Below, piece by piece: positions 34,689 through 42,780 of a stretch of 48,110 nucleotides of DNA. Source of the DNA: an uncultured Lachnospiraceae bacterium (GTDB lineage: Bacteria > Bacillota > Clostridia > Lachnospirales > Lachnospiraceae). The translations under genes and the position numbers were made by a program. Each line of letters starts with the position of its first letter. Position 1 is the first letter of the stretch. The stretch lies in assembly GCA_902761225.1 (NCBI GenBank), contig CACWJQ010000016.1, forward strand, positions 1 through 48,110. The letters are read 5' to 3'. Under the pieces are notes generated by a model, which saw nothing but the letters and a program-made list of their open reading frames with translations, was not told where the DNA came from and did no database searches.

Positions 34689-35723
34689 ATGAAGAATGAG
34701 AGGATACTTGTTCTTTATGACAAGGATGAGGAATATGCACGACTTATGTGCGAGTATCTCATGGGCTGCAGAAACCTTCCATGGAAGATAACCGCATGTA
34801 CTGCCGAGACGGATCTTATGAATATATGTGGCCGCGTATCACCCGCCGTACTGGTCACAACTGACAGCTGTTACAGCGCAGCTGTAGAACGGATGGGTGC
34901 GGAGAAGCTGGTGATCTTAAGTGACGGCAGCGGAAAAAGGAATCCCACGGATATCAGCAGGGATGTGTGCACTGAGCACAGCATGGCGGTGATCGAGAAA
35001 TATCAGCCTGCCGATGAAACCCTCCGCGCGATCCTGGAGATATATGCGGGAGACCTTGCCGGTGATGAGGATCTGTCTCTTATCCCCTCCGGGGAAAGAA
35101 CCAGGGTCATAGGAGTCTTTTCACCCATAAGAAGATGCTATCAGACAACTTTCTCGGTGCTTATGGGAAGGATGCTCGGTCCAAAGGGGAAGGTACTGTA
35201 TCTGAGCTTTGAATTCTGTGAAGGCTGTGATGAACTGATACCTCCCGAGGGAGCAGGGAATCTGTCAGATCTTATGTACTTCATAAAAAGCCCTCCCGGA
35301 GTATTTTCACTTAGGTTCAGATCCATGGTGAGAAAGCTGGGGGACCTGGATTATATTCCGGGTGCCGTTTCCGGAACGGAATTGCAGGAGATACCGGAGG
35401 AAGAGTGGAAGACATTTATCAAAAGGATATGTGCGGTGGAAGACTACTCCTATGTGATACTCGATCTTTCGGAAAGTATCAGGGGAATATTCGGGATACT
35501 CAGGATGTGCGACAGGGTATACACCCTGACACGTAACGACAGAGTGGCAGTAAGAAAGCTGGAGAGCTATGAGAATATCCTTGCCATGTATGAATATTCG
35601 GATGTGATGGAAAAAAGTATAAGATGCAGTCCGCCTTCCGTAAACAGGGTGCCTCCTTTCTCAGGAGATATCCCGGGAGGGGAACTGATCGATTACATCA
35701 GGGAACAGATAGGGGGAATCTGA
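34689..35723 (+). CDS. tadZ: TadZ/CpaE-like ParA-superfamily protein
   Basis: A 344-residue protein in the place of TadZ, which localises the pilus machine at the cell pole. The N-terminal ~120 residues form an atypical receiver-like domain (RILVLYDKDEEYARLMCEYL). The ParA/MinD-like domain follows, but at the Walker A position it has GVFSPIRRCYQTTFS with no KGGxGKT signature, so ATP binding is probably weak or lost, as reported for some TadZ proteins. Other ParA-like features remain (VLYLSFEFCEG, YVILDLSES, RVYTLTRNDRVAVRKL). It overlaps tadA by one base. Confidence 0.78.
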   Translation: MKNERILVLYDKDEEYARLMCEYLMGCRNLPWKITACTAETDLMNICGRVSPAVLVTTDSCYSAAVERMGAEKLVILSDGSGKRNPTDISRDVCTEHSMAVIEKYQPADETLRAILEIYAGDLAGDEDLSLIPSGERTRVIGVFSPIRRCYQTTFSVLMGRMLGPKGKVLYLSFEFCEGCDELIPPEGAGNLSDLMYFIKSPPGVFSLRFRSMVRKLGDLDYIPGAVSGTELQEIPEEEWKTFIKRICAVEDYSYVILDLSESIRGIFGILRMCDRVYTLTRNDRVAVRKLESYENILAMYEYSDVMEKSIRCSPPSVNRVPPFSGDIPGGELIDYIREQIGGI

Positions 35724-36949
35724 TGAATACGGATGAAGCCTTGGCTAAATTGAAGGATACCGTAAGGGAAAGACTGGGATACGGAAATGAATATTCGGAC
35801 GAAGAAGTGGAATCAGTGATCGCTGACTGCATAATGGCATCACCTGAAATGAGGATACTTCCTGTGGCTGACAGAAGGCGGATAGGCAAGGAGGTATTTG
35901 ATTCCCTGCGAAGGCTCGACATACTGCAGAGCTTTATCGAAAACAGGGATGTTACGGAGATCATGATCAACGGTCACAGGAACGTATTCGTAGAAAGGGC
36001 CGGTGCCCTCACAAGGCTGGACAGGGGCTTTGATTCCGAAGAGAAGCTGATGGATGTGATACAGCAGATCGTAGCCGGATGCAACAGAACCGTGAACGAG
36101 GCATCCCCAATAGTTGATGCAAGACTTAAGGACGGTTCCAGAGTGAATATAGTACTTCCTCCCGTTGCATTGTCCGGGCCAACTGTAACGATCAGAAGAT
36201 TTCCCGAAAAGCCGGTGACCATGGAAGGACTGCTCAGGTTCGGTTCCATAACGGAAGAGGCAGCTGTTTTTCTGAAGACACTGGTGAGGGCAGGATACAA
36301 CATTTTCATAAGCGGCGGTACCGGAAGCGGAAAGACAACATTCCTTAATGTTCTGTCAGGCTTCATCCCTTCGGATGAAAGGGTGATAACCATCGAAGAC
36401 AGTGCCGAGCTTCAGCTTCAGGGAATAGAGAACCTGGTAAGTCTTGAAACCAGGAATGGAGGTAACGGAACAAATGAGATAAGCATCAGAGACCTCATAC
36501 GTTCATCACTGAGAATGAGACCTGACCGTATCGTTGTAGGCGAGGTCAGGGGAGGCGAGGCTCTTGATATGCTGCAGTGTCTCAATACGGGACACGACGG
36601 TTCAATGTCTACGGGACATGCCAACTCTTCAAAGGATATGCTCTCGAGACTTGAAAATATGGTGCTTATGGCGGCTGAACTCCCCCTTGCCGCCATAAGA
36701 CAGCAGATCGCATCGGGGCTTGATATCATCGTTCATCTCGGGAGACTGAGGGACAGATCGAGAAAGGTTTTGGATATATCGGAGGTGTGCGGATATGAAA
36801 ACGGAGAGATATCCATCAGAAATCTCTACAGCTTTGTCGAAGAGGGTTTTGAAGACGGCAGGGTCTGCGGCAGGCTCAGAAAAACAGGTGAGCTTGAAAA
36901 CAGGGAAAAGCTCATGCGTGCGGGACTATCACTCGATACGGTGGGATAG
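35723..36949 (+). CDS. tadA: Tad secretion ATPase TadA/CpaF
   Basis: Hexameric ATPase that powers Flp pilus assembly. The 408-residue protein has ITNGHRNVF-like region INGHRNVFVERAG, DGSRVNIVLPP, Walker A SGGTGSGKTTFLN (about 197-209), the Asp box DSAEL, RMRPDRIVVGEVRGGEALDM (Walker B, about 268-287) and GHDGSMSTGHANS with the catalytic-site histidines. ATG 35723 shares a base with the tadZ stop and has AGGGGG upstream. It overlaps tadB by 32 bases. Confidence 0.95.
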   Translation: MNTDEALAKLKDTVRERLGYGNEYSDEEVESVIADCIMASPEMRILPVADRRRIGKEVFDSLRRLDILQSFIENRDVTEIMINGHRNVFVERAGALTRLDRGFDSEEKLMDVIQQIVAGCNRTVNEASPIVDARLKDGSRVNIVLPPVALSGPTVTIRRFPEKPVTMEGLLRFGSITEEAAVFLKTLVRAGYNIFISGGTGSGKTTFLNVLSGFIPSDERVITIEDSAELQLQGIENLVSLETRNGGNGTNEISIRDLIRSSLRMRPDRIVVGEVRGGEALDMLQCLNTGHDGSMSTGHANSSKDMLSRLENMVLMAAELPLAAIRQQIASGLDIIVHLGRLRDRSRKVLDISEVCGYENGEISIRNLYSFVEEGFEDGRVCGRLRKTGELENREKLMRAGLSLDTVG

Positions 36950-37667
36950 ACAGAACCTGCTTAAACCGTTTCTGCAGTCTTTGCTCAGTGTGGTCATACT
37001 TGCGTACTTTTTCTACAGGTCTGCACTGGCGATCATCCCTTTATCATTTATAGGTATCCTTATGTTCCGGAAAAAGACAGAAGAACTTGCAGCCCGTGAC
37101 AGGATGGAACTGGAGTCACAGTTCGGTGAAGCGATAAGGGGTGTGGAGACTGCACTGAAATCCGGATATTCGGTGGAGAATGCTTTTTTACAGAGCGGCA
37201 GGGATATGGGAAGACAGTTCGGTGAAAGGTCAATGATCTACGAGGAAATGGAAGTGATCCGCAAAGGGATCGTAATGAACATAACTCTGGAGGAAAGTCT
37301 TTCGGATCTTGGAAGGAGGAGCGGAAGTGAGGCAATAGAAGATTTTGCAAGGGTATTTGCCATTGCAAAGAGATGTGGCGGAAGCATGCCGGAAGTCATC
37401 TCCTCTTCGGTGTCCACCATATCGCTTCAGATAGAGACGAGGGAGGAGATAGCAGCGTCTCTTTCAGGCAGAAGGATGGAACAGAACATAATGAAGATCA
37501 TGCCCTTCGGGATACTGGCTTATGTGGGGATGAGCAGTCCGGGGTATTTTGATCCCCTGTATGGAAATGCGACCGGGATCATGATCATGACAGTTCTGCT
37601 CATAGTGTACCTGGCAGCTTTTTACCTCGGTGACAGGATCCTCGGAAAGCTTGAGGAGGGAACCTGA
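36918..37667 (+). CDS. tadB: Type II secretion F-domain protein TadB
   Basis: Inner-membrane platform protein. A 249-residue chain with an N-terminal helix pair region (about 17-50), the cytoplasmic T2SSF helical bundle (FGEAIRGVETALKSGYSVEN, then EDFARVFAIAKRCGGSMPEV), and two C-terminal helices with PFGILAYVGMSSPGYFDPLY between them. The start is GTG at 36918, inside the end of tadA, giving the usual RDYHSIRW-type N-terminus; the frame is open further upstream inside tadA but that part is a shadow. Stop and next start overlap (TGATG). Confidence 0.85.
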   Translation: MRDYHSIRWDRQNLLKPFLQSLLSVVILAYFFYRSALAIIPLSFIGILMFRKKTEELAARDRMELESQFGEAIRGVETALKSGYSVENAFLQSGRDMGRQFGERSMIYEEMEVIRKGIVMNITLEESLSDLGRRSGSEAIEDFARVFAIAKRCGGSMPEVISSSVSTISLQIETREEIAASLSGRRMEQNIMKIMPFGILAYVGMSSPGYFDPLYGNATGIMIMTVLLIVYLAAFYLGDRILGKLEEGT

Positions 37668-38998
37668 TGTTTGAAAGGTCTTCGGAATTCATATTTGAAA
37701 GAGTGTATGGAAGGACAGGGAAAAAGCCGGATCCGAATGTGATCAGAAAGCTCAGATTCCTCAATCCATCCGGTGATATAGGTGCCCTGTACAGGGAATT
37801 CTGTATCCGCAGGATAAAGTTATCCATGGTCACTTTGATCGCAGGGATCATCCTTGCTCTATTGATGAAGATATCCGCCGTGACGGAAAGCAGGGTTCCT
37901 TCCGAGGGGTTCGAAAGAGAAGAATGGAACGGCAGGAAGCAGGGAATAGAGCTGTATGCCGTTACGGACAGTGAGAGATTTGAGATGGATCTCAGCATCT
38001 GGCCGTTAACTCTTACCGATCGGGAACTTGATGTTTACAGGGACAGATTTCTGGAGGAGATCACGGATATCATCGGCGGTGAGAACAGTGATCTTATGAA
38101 TGTGAACCATGATCTTGTCCTCAGGGAGAGGTATGAAGGATATCCCTTTAAGTTCACATGGAGGTCGTCGGATTACGGACTGGTGAGCGCATATGAGGGA
38201 AAGATAAGAGAAAAAAAATCTGAGGGAGATGCGGTTCTGACAGTGACGTATTCATACGGTGAATACAGCGGGGAAGCCGGAATCTCCGTTCATGTGGCAA
38301 AACCCGTCATGACCGATGAAGAGATGCTGGCCTCAGATATAAGAACCTATCTTGAAGAGAGTGAGAAAACCGGAAGGTATGAGCGGATATGGGATCTGCC
38401 TGACGAGATAAACGGACATCGGATCAGATGGGAATTCAGATCGGAGGATAACAGCGGGTTGATCCTGGGACTGTTTGTACTGGTAACCGTCATCATATAT
38501 GCGGCTGCGGGAAGGGATCTGACATCCCGGACAGACAAAAGGGCCGATGAAATGAGAAGAGCCTACCCGAAGATACTCAGACAGATATCTCTGTACGTGG
38601 GTGCCGGAATGACAACAAAGGCAGCCTTTATGAGGATCGTGTCCGATGCTTCTTCATCCGGAAGCACGGATGCTGTGTACGAGGAAATGAGATCGGCCTG
38701 CCACGAGATGGAGCAGGGAATAGGCGAGGCGGAATGCTATGAGCGGTTCGGAAACCGCACCGGTCTCGGAGAATATATAAAGCTTGCCGGAATGCTGTCA
38801 CAAAACCTTAAGAGAGGAGATATGAAATTCCGGTCAAGGCTTAAGACTGAAGCGGACATGGCAATGAAGGAGAAGATACTCAGGGCCAGAAAGACCGGCG
38901 AAGAGGCACAGACGAAGCTTCTTGTGCCGATGATCATGATGCTGGCTGTGGTGATGGTGATGATAATGATCCCGGCATTTACCGGAATGAACATATGA
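37667..38998 (+). CDS. tadC: TadC-like pilus platform protein with large extra-membrane insert
   Basis: A 443-residue partner of TadB. Membrane helices lie at about 51-69, 265-285 and 418-440. The T2SSF bundle sits in the C-terminal part (RAYPKILRQISLYVGAGMTT, then YERFGNRTGLGEYIKLAGML and KTGEEAQTKLLVPMIMMLAV). Between the first two helices there is an insert of about 195 residues, outside the membrane by simple topology, with beta-rich segments (YGEYSGEAGISVHV). Typical TadC proteins of about 300 residues lack it. It is coupled to tadB by a one-base overlap. Confidence 0.8.
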   Translation: MFERSSEFIFERVYGRTGKKPDPNVIRKLRFLNPSGDIGALYREFCIRRIKLSMVTLIAGIILALLMKISAVTESRVPSEGFEREEWNGRKQGIELYAVTDSERFEMDLSIWPLTLTDRELDVYRDRFLEEITDIIGGENSDLMNVNHDLVLRERYEGYPFKFTWRSSDYGLVSAYEGKIREKKSEGDAVLTVTYSYGEYSGEAGISVHVAKPVMTDEEMLASDIRTYLEESEKTGRYERIWDLPDEINGHRIRWEFRSEDNSGLILGLFVLVTVIIYAAAGRDLTSRTDKRADEMRRAYPKILRQISLYVGAGMTTKAAFMRIVSDASSSGSTDAVYEEMRSACHEMEQGIGEAECYERFGNRTGLGEYIKLAGMLSQNLKRGDMKFRSRLKTEADMAMKEKILRARKTGEEAQTKLLVPMIMMLAVVMVMIMIPAFTGMNI

Positions 38999-39012
38999 AA
39001 GGAGTAAAGATC

Positions 39013-39189
39013 ATGAAAAAACTGAAAGGATTTAAAGAATTCTTACGTGAGGAAGACGGTATGGGAACGGTGGAGATCATACTTATAATCGTTGTCCTTG
39101 TGGGGCTGGTCATTATTTTTAAAGGCCGGATCACTGCGATAGTCGAGAATCTCTTCGATAAGATCACCACCCAGACGGATTCCGTATGA
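39013..39189 (+). CDS. flp: Flp-type pilin (type IVb major pilin)
   Basis: A 58-residue prepilin. A short basic leader with LREEDG is followed by MGTVEIILIIVVLVGLVIIF; cleavage after Gly would leave Met at +1 and Glu at +5, exactly the type IV pilin rule, and a hydrophobic helix follows. ATG 39013 has AAGGAG at eight bases. A second in-frame ATG at 38995 overlaps the tadC stop. It overlaps the next gene by four bases. The mature pilin would be about 43 residues, usual for Flp. Confidence 0.9.
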   Translation: MKKLKGFKEFLREEDGMGTVEIILIIVVLVGLVIIFKGRITAIVENLFDKITTQTDSV

Positions 39190-40733
39190 TGAAGAGTGGT
39201 TCAGGCGGTTACCTTACGGTATATATGACCATGACCCTTGCCGTGCTCCTTTCGCTTTGCATGACCATGATCGAAGGTGCAAGGAGAAGTGCCATGAGGA
39301 TGGAAGCAGAGCTTATAACGGATACAGCCATGAGGAGCACATTTGCCGAATACCACCGTGAGCTGATGAGACAGTACAACATCTTTGCCATCGATTCGTC
39401 CTATGGGCAGATGGTATCCGGGGTTGAGCAGACTTCAGGGCATTTCAGGGAATACATGGAGAAGAACTACTCGTGTGATGTTGCGATGCCCTGGCTTAAC
39501 TACCGGGATCTGATAGGAGCATATCCGGAAAATGCGCAGGTTGACAGGGTGACTTATCTTACCGATAACGCAGGAAGAGTGTTCAGGGACTGTGCCATAG
39601 AGGCAGTAAAGGATGATCTGGGGATTACGGCAGCTGAGGAACTGCTTGACTGGGCTATGTCTTCCGAAGTTATTTCCGCGGATTCAATGGATGTGAGTTC
39701 TGAGATGAATGCGGAGGCATCAAGCGTATCCGGTGCTGCATCATCCGAAAGGGACAGGCGTGAATCCGAAAGAGCGGGCCAGGAGGAAGAATACAGGCAG
39801 GAGTGTCTTGCTGCTGAGGAAGCCGGAGAAGAGATGCCGGAAGAGCCTGACCTGACAGAGCTTCCGGATGAGTATCATTCCCCTGTTTCGAGTGTAGCTG
39901 AAACTGCCAATACGGGAATACTCGGGCTTTTGTTGGATGATACCGAGAATCTTTCCAGGAGACAGCTTAATACGGATGCTGTCATATCCGGCCGCATGCA
40001 GGCAGGGAATGTAAATGCCGGGCTTCTGGAATATGAACCGGAAGATGAGAGAGTGTATGAGCAGGCTCTGGATAAAGCACTGTTTGTCGAATATCTGATG
40101 AGGTATATGGGAAGGTACGGAGATACCGATGAAGATGATGCCATGTGGTATCAGATCGAATATGTGATCGCAGGCGGAAGCTGCGATGCGGAGAATCTTA
40201 ACTCTGTTGCAATGAGGATAATGGGAATACGTGCAGGACTGGACATGATCTATCTGGAATCCGACCAGAGCAAAAAGGCGGAGGCACAGATACTCGCAGC
40301 TGCCATATGTGCGGCATGCATGATCGAATGGATGGCACCGGTGCTCACTCACGTTATCCTTCTGGCCTGGGCACTGATAGAAGCAAGATATGATACCGCA
40401 ACCATTCTGTCAGGGGGAAAGATCCCTCTTATGAAGAATTCCGCTACGTGGCACTGTGATCTGGACAGCGCTCTTTCCGGGGCGTGGTCCGGATGCGGCG
40501 ATGATTCCGGCAGCGGTCTTTCGTACAGGGATTATCTGAGGCTCTTTCTTTACTTAGCTGATACGGATGAGATCACAAAAAGAGCCATGGACATCATTGA
40601 GTCGGACATACGGCTAAGCGGAGGCAATGCCGGTTTCAGAATGGATGCCTGTATAGAGGCAGCTGAGTGCAGCGCAGTGATATGCAGTTCCTTCGGAAGC
40701 AGGATAAGCATTAAGAGAAGATTTAAATACTGA
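39186..40733 (+). CDS. Large Tad-locus pseudopilin-like protein (TadG/DUF5702 type)
   Basis: A 515-residue protein starting with GSGGYLTVYMTMTLAVLLSL, a prepilin-like N-terminal helix but without Glu at +5, so it may not be processed by the peptidases. The long outer region is acidic and rich in Ala, Glu and Ser (about 175-230 is low complexity, SSVSGAASSERDRRESERAG), followed by helical segments and one hydrophobic stretch (AAAICAACMIEWMAPVLTHV). Proteins of this form recur in Tad loci of Clostridia; DUF5702 is my best guess from memory. It probably acts with the other TadE/F-like proteins at the pilus base or tip. Confidence 0.65.
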   Translation: MMKSGSGGYLTVYMTMTLAVLLSLCMTMIEGARRSAMRMEAELITDTAMRSTFAEYHRELMRQYNIFAIDSSYGQMVSGVEQTSGHFREYMEKNYSCDVAMPWLNYRDLIGAYPENAQVDRVTYLTDNAGRVFRDCAIEAVKDDLGITAAEELLDWAMSSEVISADSMDVSSEMNAEASSVSGAASSERDRRESERAGQEEEYRQECLAAEEAGEEMPEEPDLTELPDEYHSPVSSVAETANTGILGLLLDDTENLSRRQLNTDAVISGRMQAGNVNAGLLEYEPEDERVYEQALDKALFVEYLMRYMGRYGDTDEDDAMWYQIEYVIAGGSCDAENLNSVAMRIMGIRAGLDMIYLESDQSKKAEAQILAAAICAACMIEWMAPVLTHVILLAWALIEARYDTATILSGGKIPLMKNSATWHCDLDSALSGAWSGCGDDSGSGLSYRDYLRLFLYLADTDEITKRAMDIIESDIRLSGGNAGFRMDACIEAAECSAVICSSFGSRISIKRRFKY

Positions 40734-40781
40734 TAATGCCATTCGGGCATAAAACCATTAATGAAGGGGAACAGGGCAGAG

Positions 40782-41840
40782 ATGTCTTTTTTATGTGGGA
40801 TGCACTGGGGCTTACTTAAGAAACGTGCAGGTATCCTTCTTAAGCTCATAAAAATATTTCCTTCTCCGGGACAGCATCTTAAAGGTGTATCCCGCATAGA
40901 GAGGACATCTCTGCTGCGTGGCAGTATGACAGTAGAAGCAGCGGTCGTGCTTCCATGCTTTCTGTTCTTCTTCATTAATCTCTCCTCTTCGCTGGAAATG
41001 ATAAGGCTCTGTGGCAATCTGGAATACGCCCTGCACAATGCGGGAAATGAGGTGTGTCTTTACGGAAGTCTTCTGACTGATGAAATGAGAAGTCTGGGCA
41101 GTACCGGGCATGTATCTGCTGCCGAGACAGAAAGCTCATCAGACAGCGGTGTTCCATCCGGCGGAGGACCATCCTCCGGATCTCAGAGCATCCCTGAATC
41201 CGGGCAGGCCGGTACAGGGAATGCGGATCTTTCCCGGCTGGCAGGCGGAGCGGTGCTTTCATACACATATATTAAGTATCGTATGGTGGATTCTCTCGGT
41301 GAGGAGTATCTGTCTTTATCGCCACTCAGTAACGGATCTTCCAGTCTTAACTTTTTCGGAAGCAGTATCGGAGAACAGGAAGATATTGTTGATATCAAAC
41401 TGTCTTATTCCGTTAAAACACCTCTTGATACCATTGGCGCCGGTCCCATATTCATGGCGGGACGATATTATGGCCATCTGTGGAACGGATATGAGATAAG
41501 CGGGACTGCCGAAGATCTTAACCAGGAGACGATCGTATATATAACTGCGGACAGTGAAGTATATCACCGTACCACTGCCTGTACTTATCTGAGACTGTCT
41601 GTAAGAGGAGTGGAGTATACGAATCTGGAAAATGAGAGAAATTCAGGCGGAGGCAGATATTCTCCATGTGAGGTGTGTGCACATGGAGAGGCACCGGAGA
41701 TCGTATATGTATGTAACCAGGGTGACCGATATCATTACAGCTTTGAATGTTATACCCTTACAAGGCAGTATTCCCCGGTTCCGTTATCCGAGGTGGAAGA
41801 CAGTCACAGACCGTGTTCAAGGTGCGGAGGTGCCGGATGA
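40782..41840 (+). CDS. TadE-like pseudopilin with two C-terminal His/Cys modules
   Basis: A 352-residue protein. A ~46-residue basic leader ends in LLRG, then SMTVEAAVVLPCFLFFF: cleavage after Gly47 leaves Glu at +5 and a hydrophobic helix, so it is a substrate for prepilin peptidase. A Ser/Gly-rich linker (about 115-145) and a TadE-like outer domain follow. The last ~100 residues hold two copies of a module with the same spacing: YHRTTAC...SPCEVC and YHYSFEC...RPCSRC, that is H-x4-C and then C-x2-C. These could bind zinc. The start is uncertain (40761, 40782 or 40800); 40782 has AGGG at eight bases. Confidence 0.72.
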   Translation: MSFLCGMHWGLLKKRAGILLKLIKIFPSPGQHLKGVSRIERTSLLRGSMTVEAAVVLPCFLFFFINLSSSLEMIRLCGNLEYALHNAGNEVCLYGSLLTDEMRSLGSTGHVSAAETESSSDSGVPSGGGPSSGSQSIPESGQAGTGNADLSRLAGGAVLSYTYIKYRMVDSLGEEYLSLSPLSNGSSSLNFFGSSIGEQEDIVDIKLSYSVKTPLDTIGAGPIFMAGRYYGHLWNGYEISGTAEDLNQETIVYITADSEVYHRTTACTYLRLSVRGVEYTNLENERNSGGGRYSPCEVCAHGEAPEIVYVCNQGDRYHYSFECYTLTRQYSPVPLSEVEDSHRPCSRCGGAG

Positions 41841-42283
41841 TGTTTATATACCTTTCCATACTTTCGGTGTGGGATGTGAAAAAGAGGGAACTGCCTGTTT
41901 TTCTGCTGATATGCGGAGGGCTGGCGGTAATCCTTTACAGGATCATGTTATCCATAATCTGCGGGCCTTCATCGGAACAGCTGAAAGCATGGATCGCTGC
42001 TCTGCTGGGGGCCCTCCCGGGACTGCTCCTGACCGTGCTCTCATATTATACAGACAAGATCGGAAGAGGCGACGGAATTGTGATCATGATAGTGGGTGCA
42101 TGTGAAAACTGCACTTTTGCCGCAATACTGATATGTATGGCATGCATTTTTCTGACAGTGGTGTCGGTAATCCTTATGTTGTTCCGAAAGGTGACGAGGA
42201 ATACAAGAATGCCATACATCCCCTTTGTGGCTTTGGCATATGGTCTTATGAAGATATATGAAGGGAGTTATATAAGATTATGA
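41837..42283 (+). CDS. Second A24-family prepilin peptidase
   Basis: A 148-residue polytopic membrane protein. It has SVWDVKKRELP with the first Asp at residue 13 and GRGDGIVIMIVGA with the second (GRGD, 76-79), the paired aspartates of A24 peptidases. It differs strongly from the peptidase at 34183, so it is not a recent duplicate. GGAGG stands six bases before ATG 41837, which overlaps the stop of the upstream pseudopilin; ATG 41840 is equally possible. The preceding in-frame ATG at 41747 is inside that gene. It overlaps the next gene by four bases. Confidence 0.83.
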   Translation: MMFIYLSILSVWDVKKRELPVFLLICGGLAVILYRIMLSIICGPSSEQLKAWIAALLGALPGLLLTVLSYYTDKIGRGDGIVIMIVGACENCTFAAILICMACIFLTVVSVILMLFRKVTRNTRMPYIPFVALAYGLMKIYEGSYIRL

Positions 42284-42753
42284 GCATTGCGAAAAATGAC
42301 TCGGGATACTTTACCCTGGAAGCCTCACTCATACTGCCATTTGCCCTGGGGATCATCCTGATGGTCATACGAATATGGTTTTTCAGATATGACAATGTTC
42401 TCCAGGATATGGATACGGGAGCCGTTGTGGTAAGAGCATCTCTTCAGAGAAATCTTACGCCGGATGAAAGGGCGGATTATGTGGTTTCCCAGATGCAGGG
42501 AAGATACAGGGATTCCTATATAGCATGGAATTTCGGTGAATTGAACGTAAGGTGTGGTGCGGACAGCGTTTTGTGTGAGACGTCAGGAAGTATCGGTTCC
42601 ATCGCATCCATCGATGTGATCGGAGGAACTTCGGCATTTAGTTCCTGCATTTCGGTAAGAAGCAGGACTTCGCCCGAAGAAGTCTTTGTAATAAGGACAT
42701 ACAGAAAGGTCCTCGGAGCCGGTGAGGCAATGGAAGGTATTTTTAGTGAGTGA
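42280..42753 (+). CDS. TadE/TadF-like pseudopilin
   Basis: A 157-residue minor pilin. The N-terminus AKNDSGYFTLEASLILPFALG has the prepilin site: after Gly9 the residues YFTLE place Glu at +5, followed by a hydrophobic helix. The outer domain (about 45-157) has two cysteines (VRCGADSVLCE) that may form a disulfide. It starts inside the stop of the second peptidase (ATGA), suggesting the two are made together. Confidence 0.8.
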   Translation: MSIAKNDSGYFTLEASLILPFALGIILMVIRIWFFRYDNVLQDMDTGAVVVRASLQRNLTPDERADYVVSQMQGRYRDSYIAWNFGELNVRCGADSVLCETSGSIGSIASIDVIGGTSAFSSCISVRSRTSPEEVFVIRTYRKVLGAGEAMEGIFSE

Positions 42754-42780
42754 TCATACAGAGAGGAGTATGTTAGTCAG

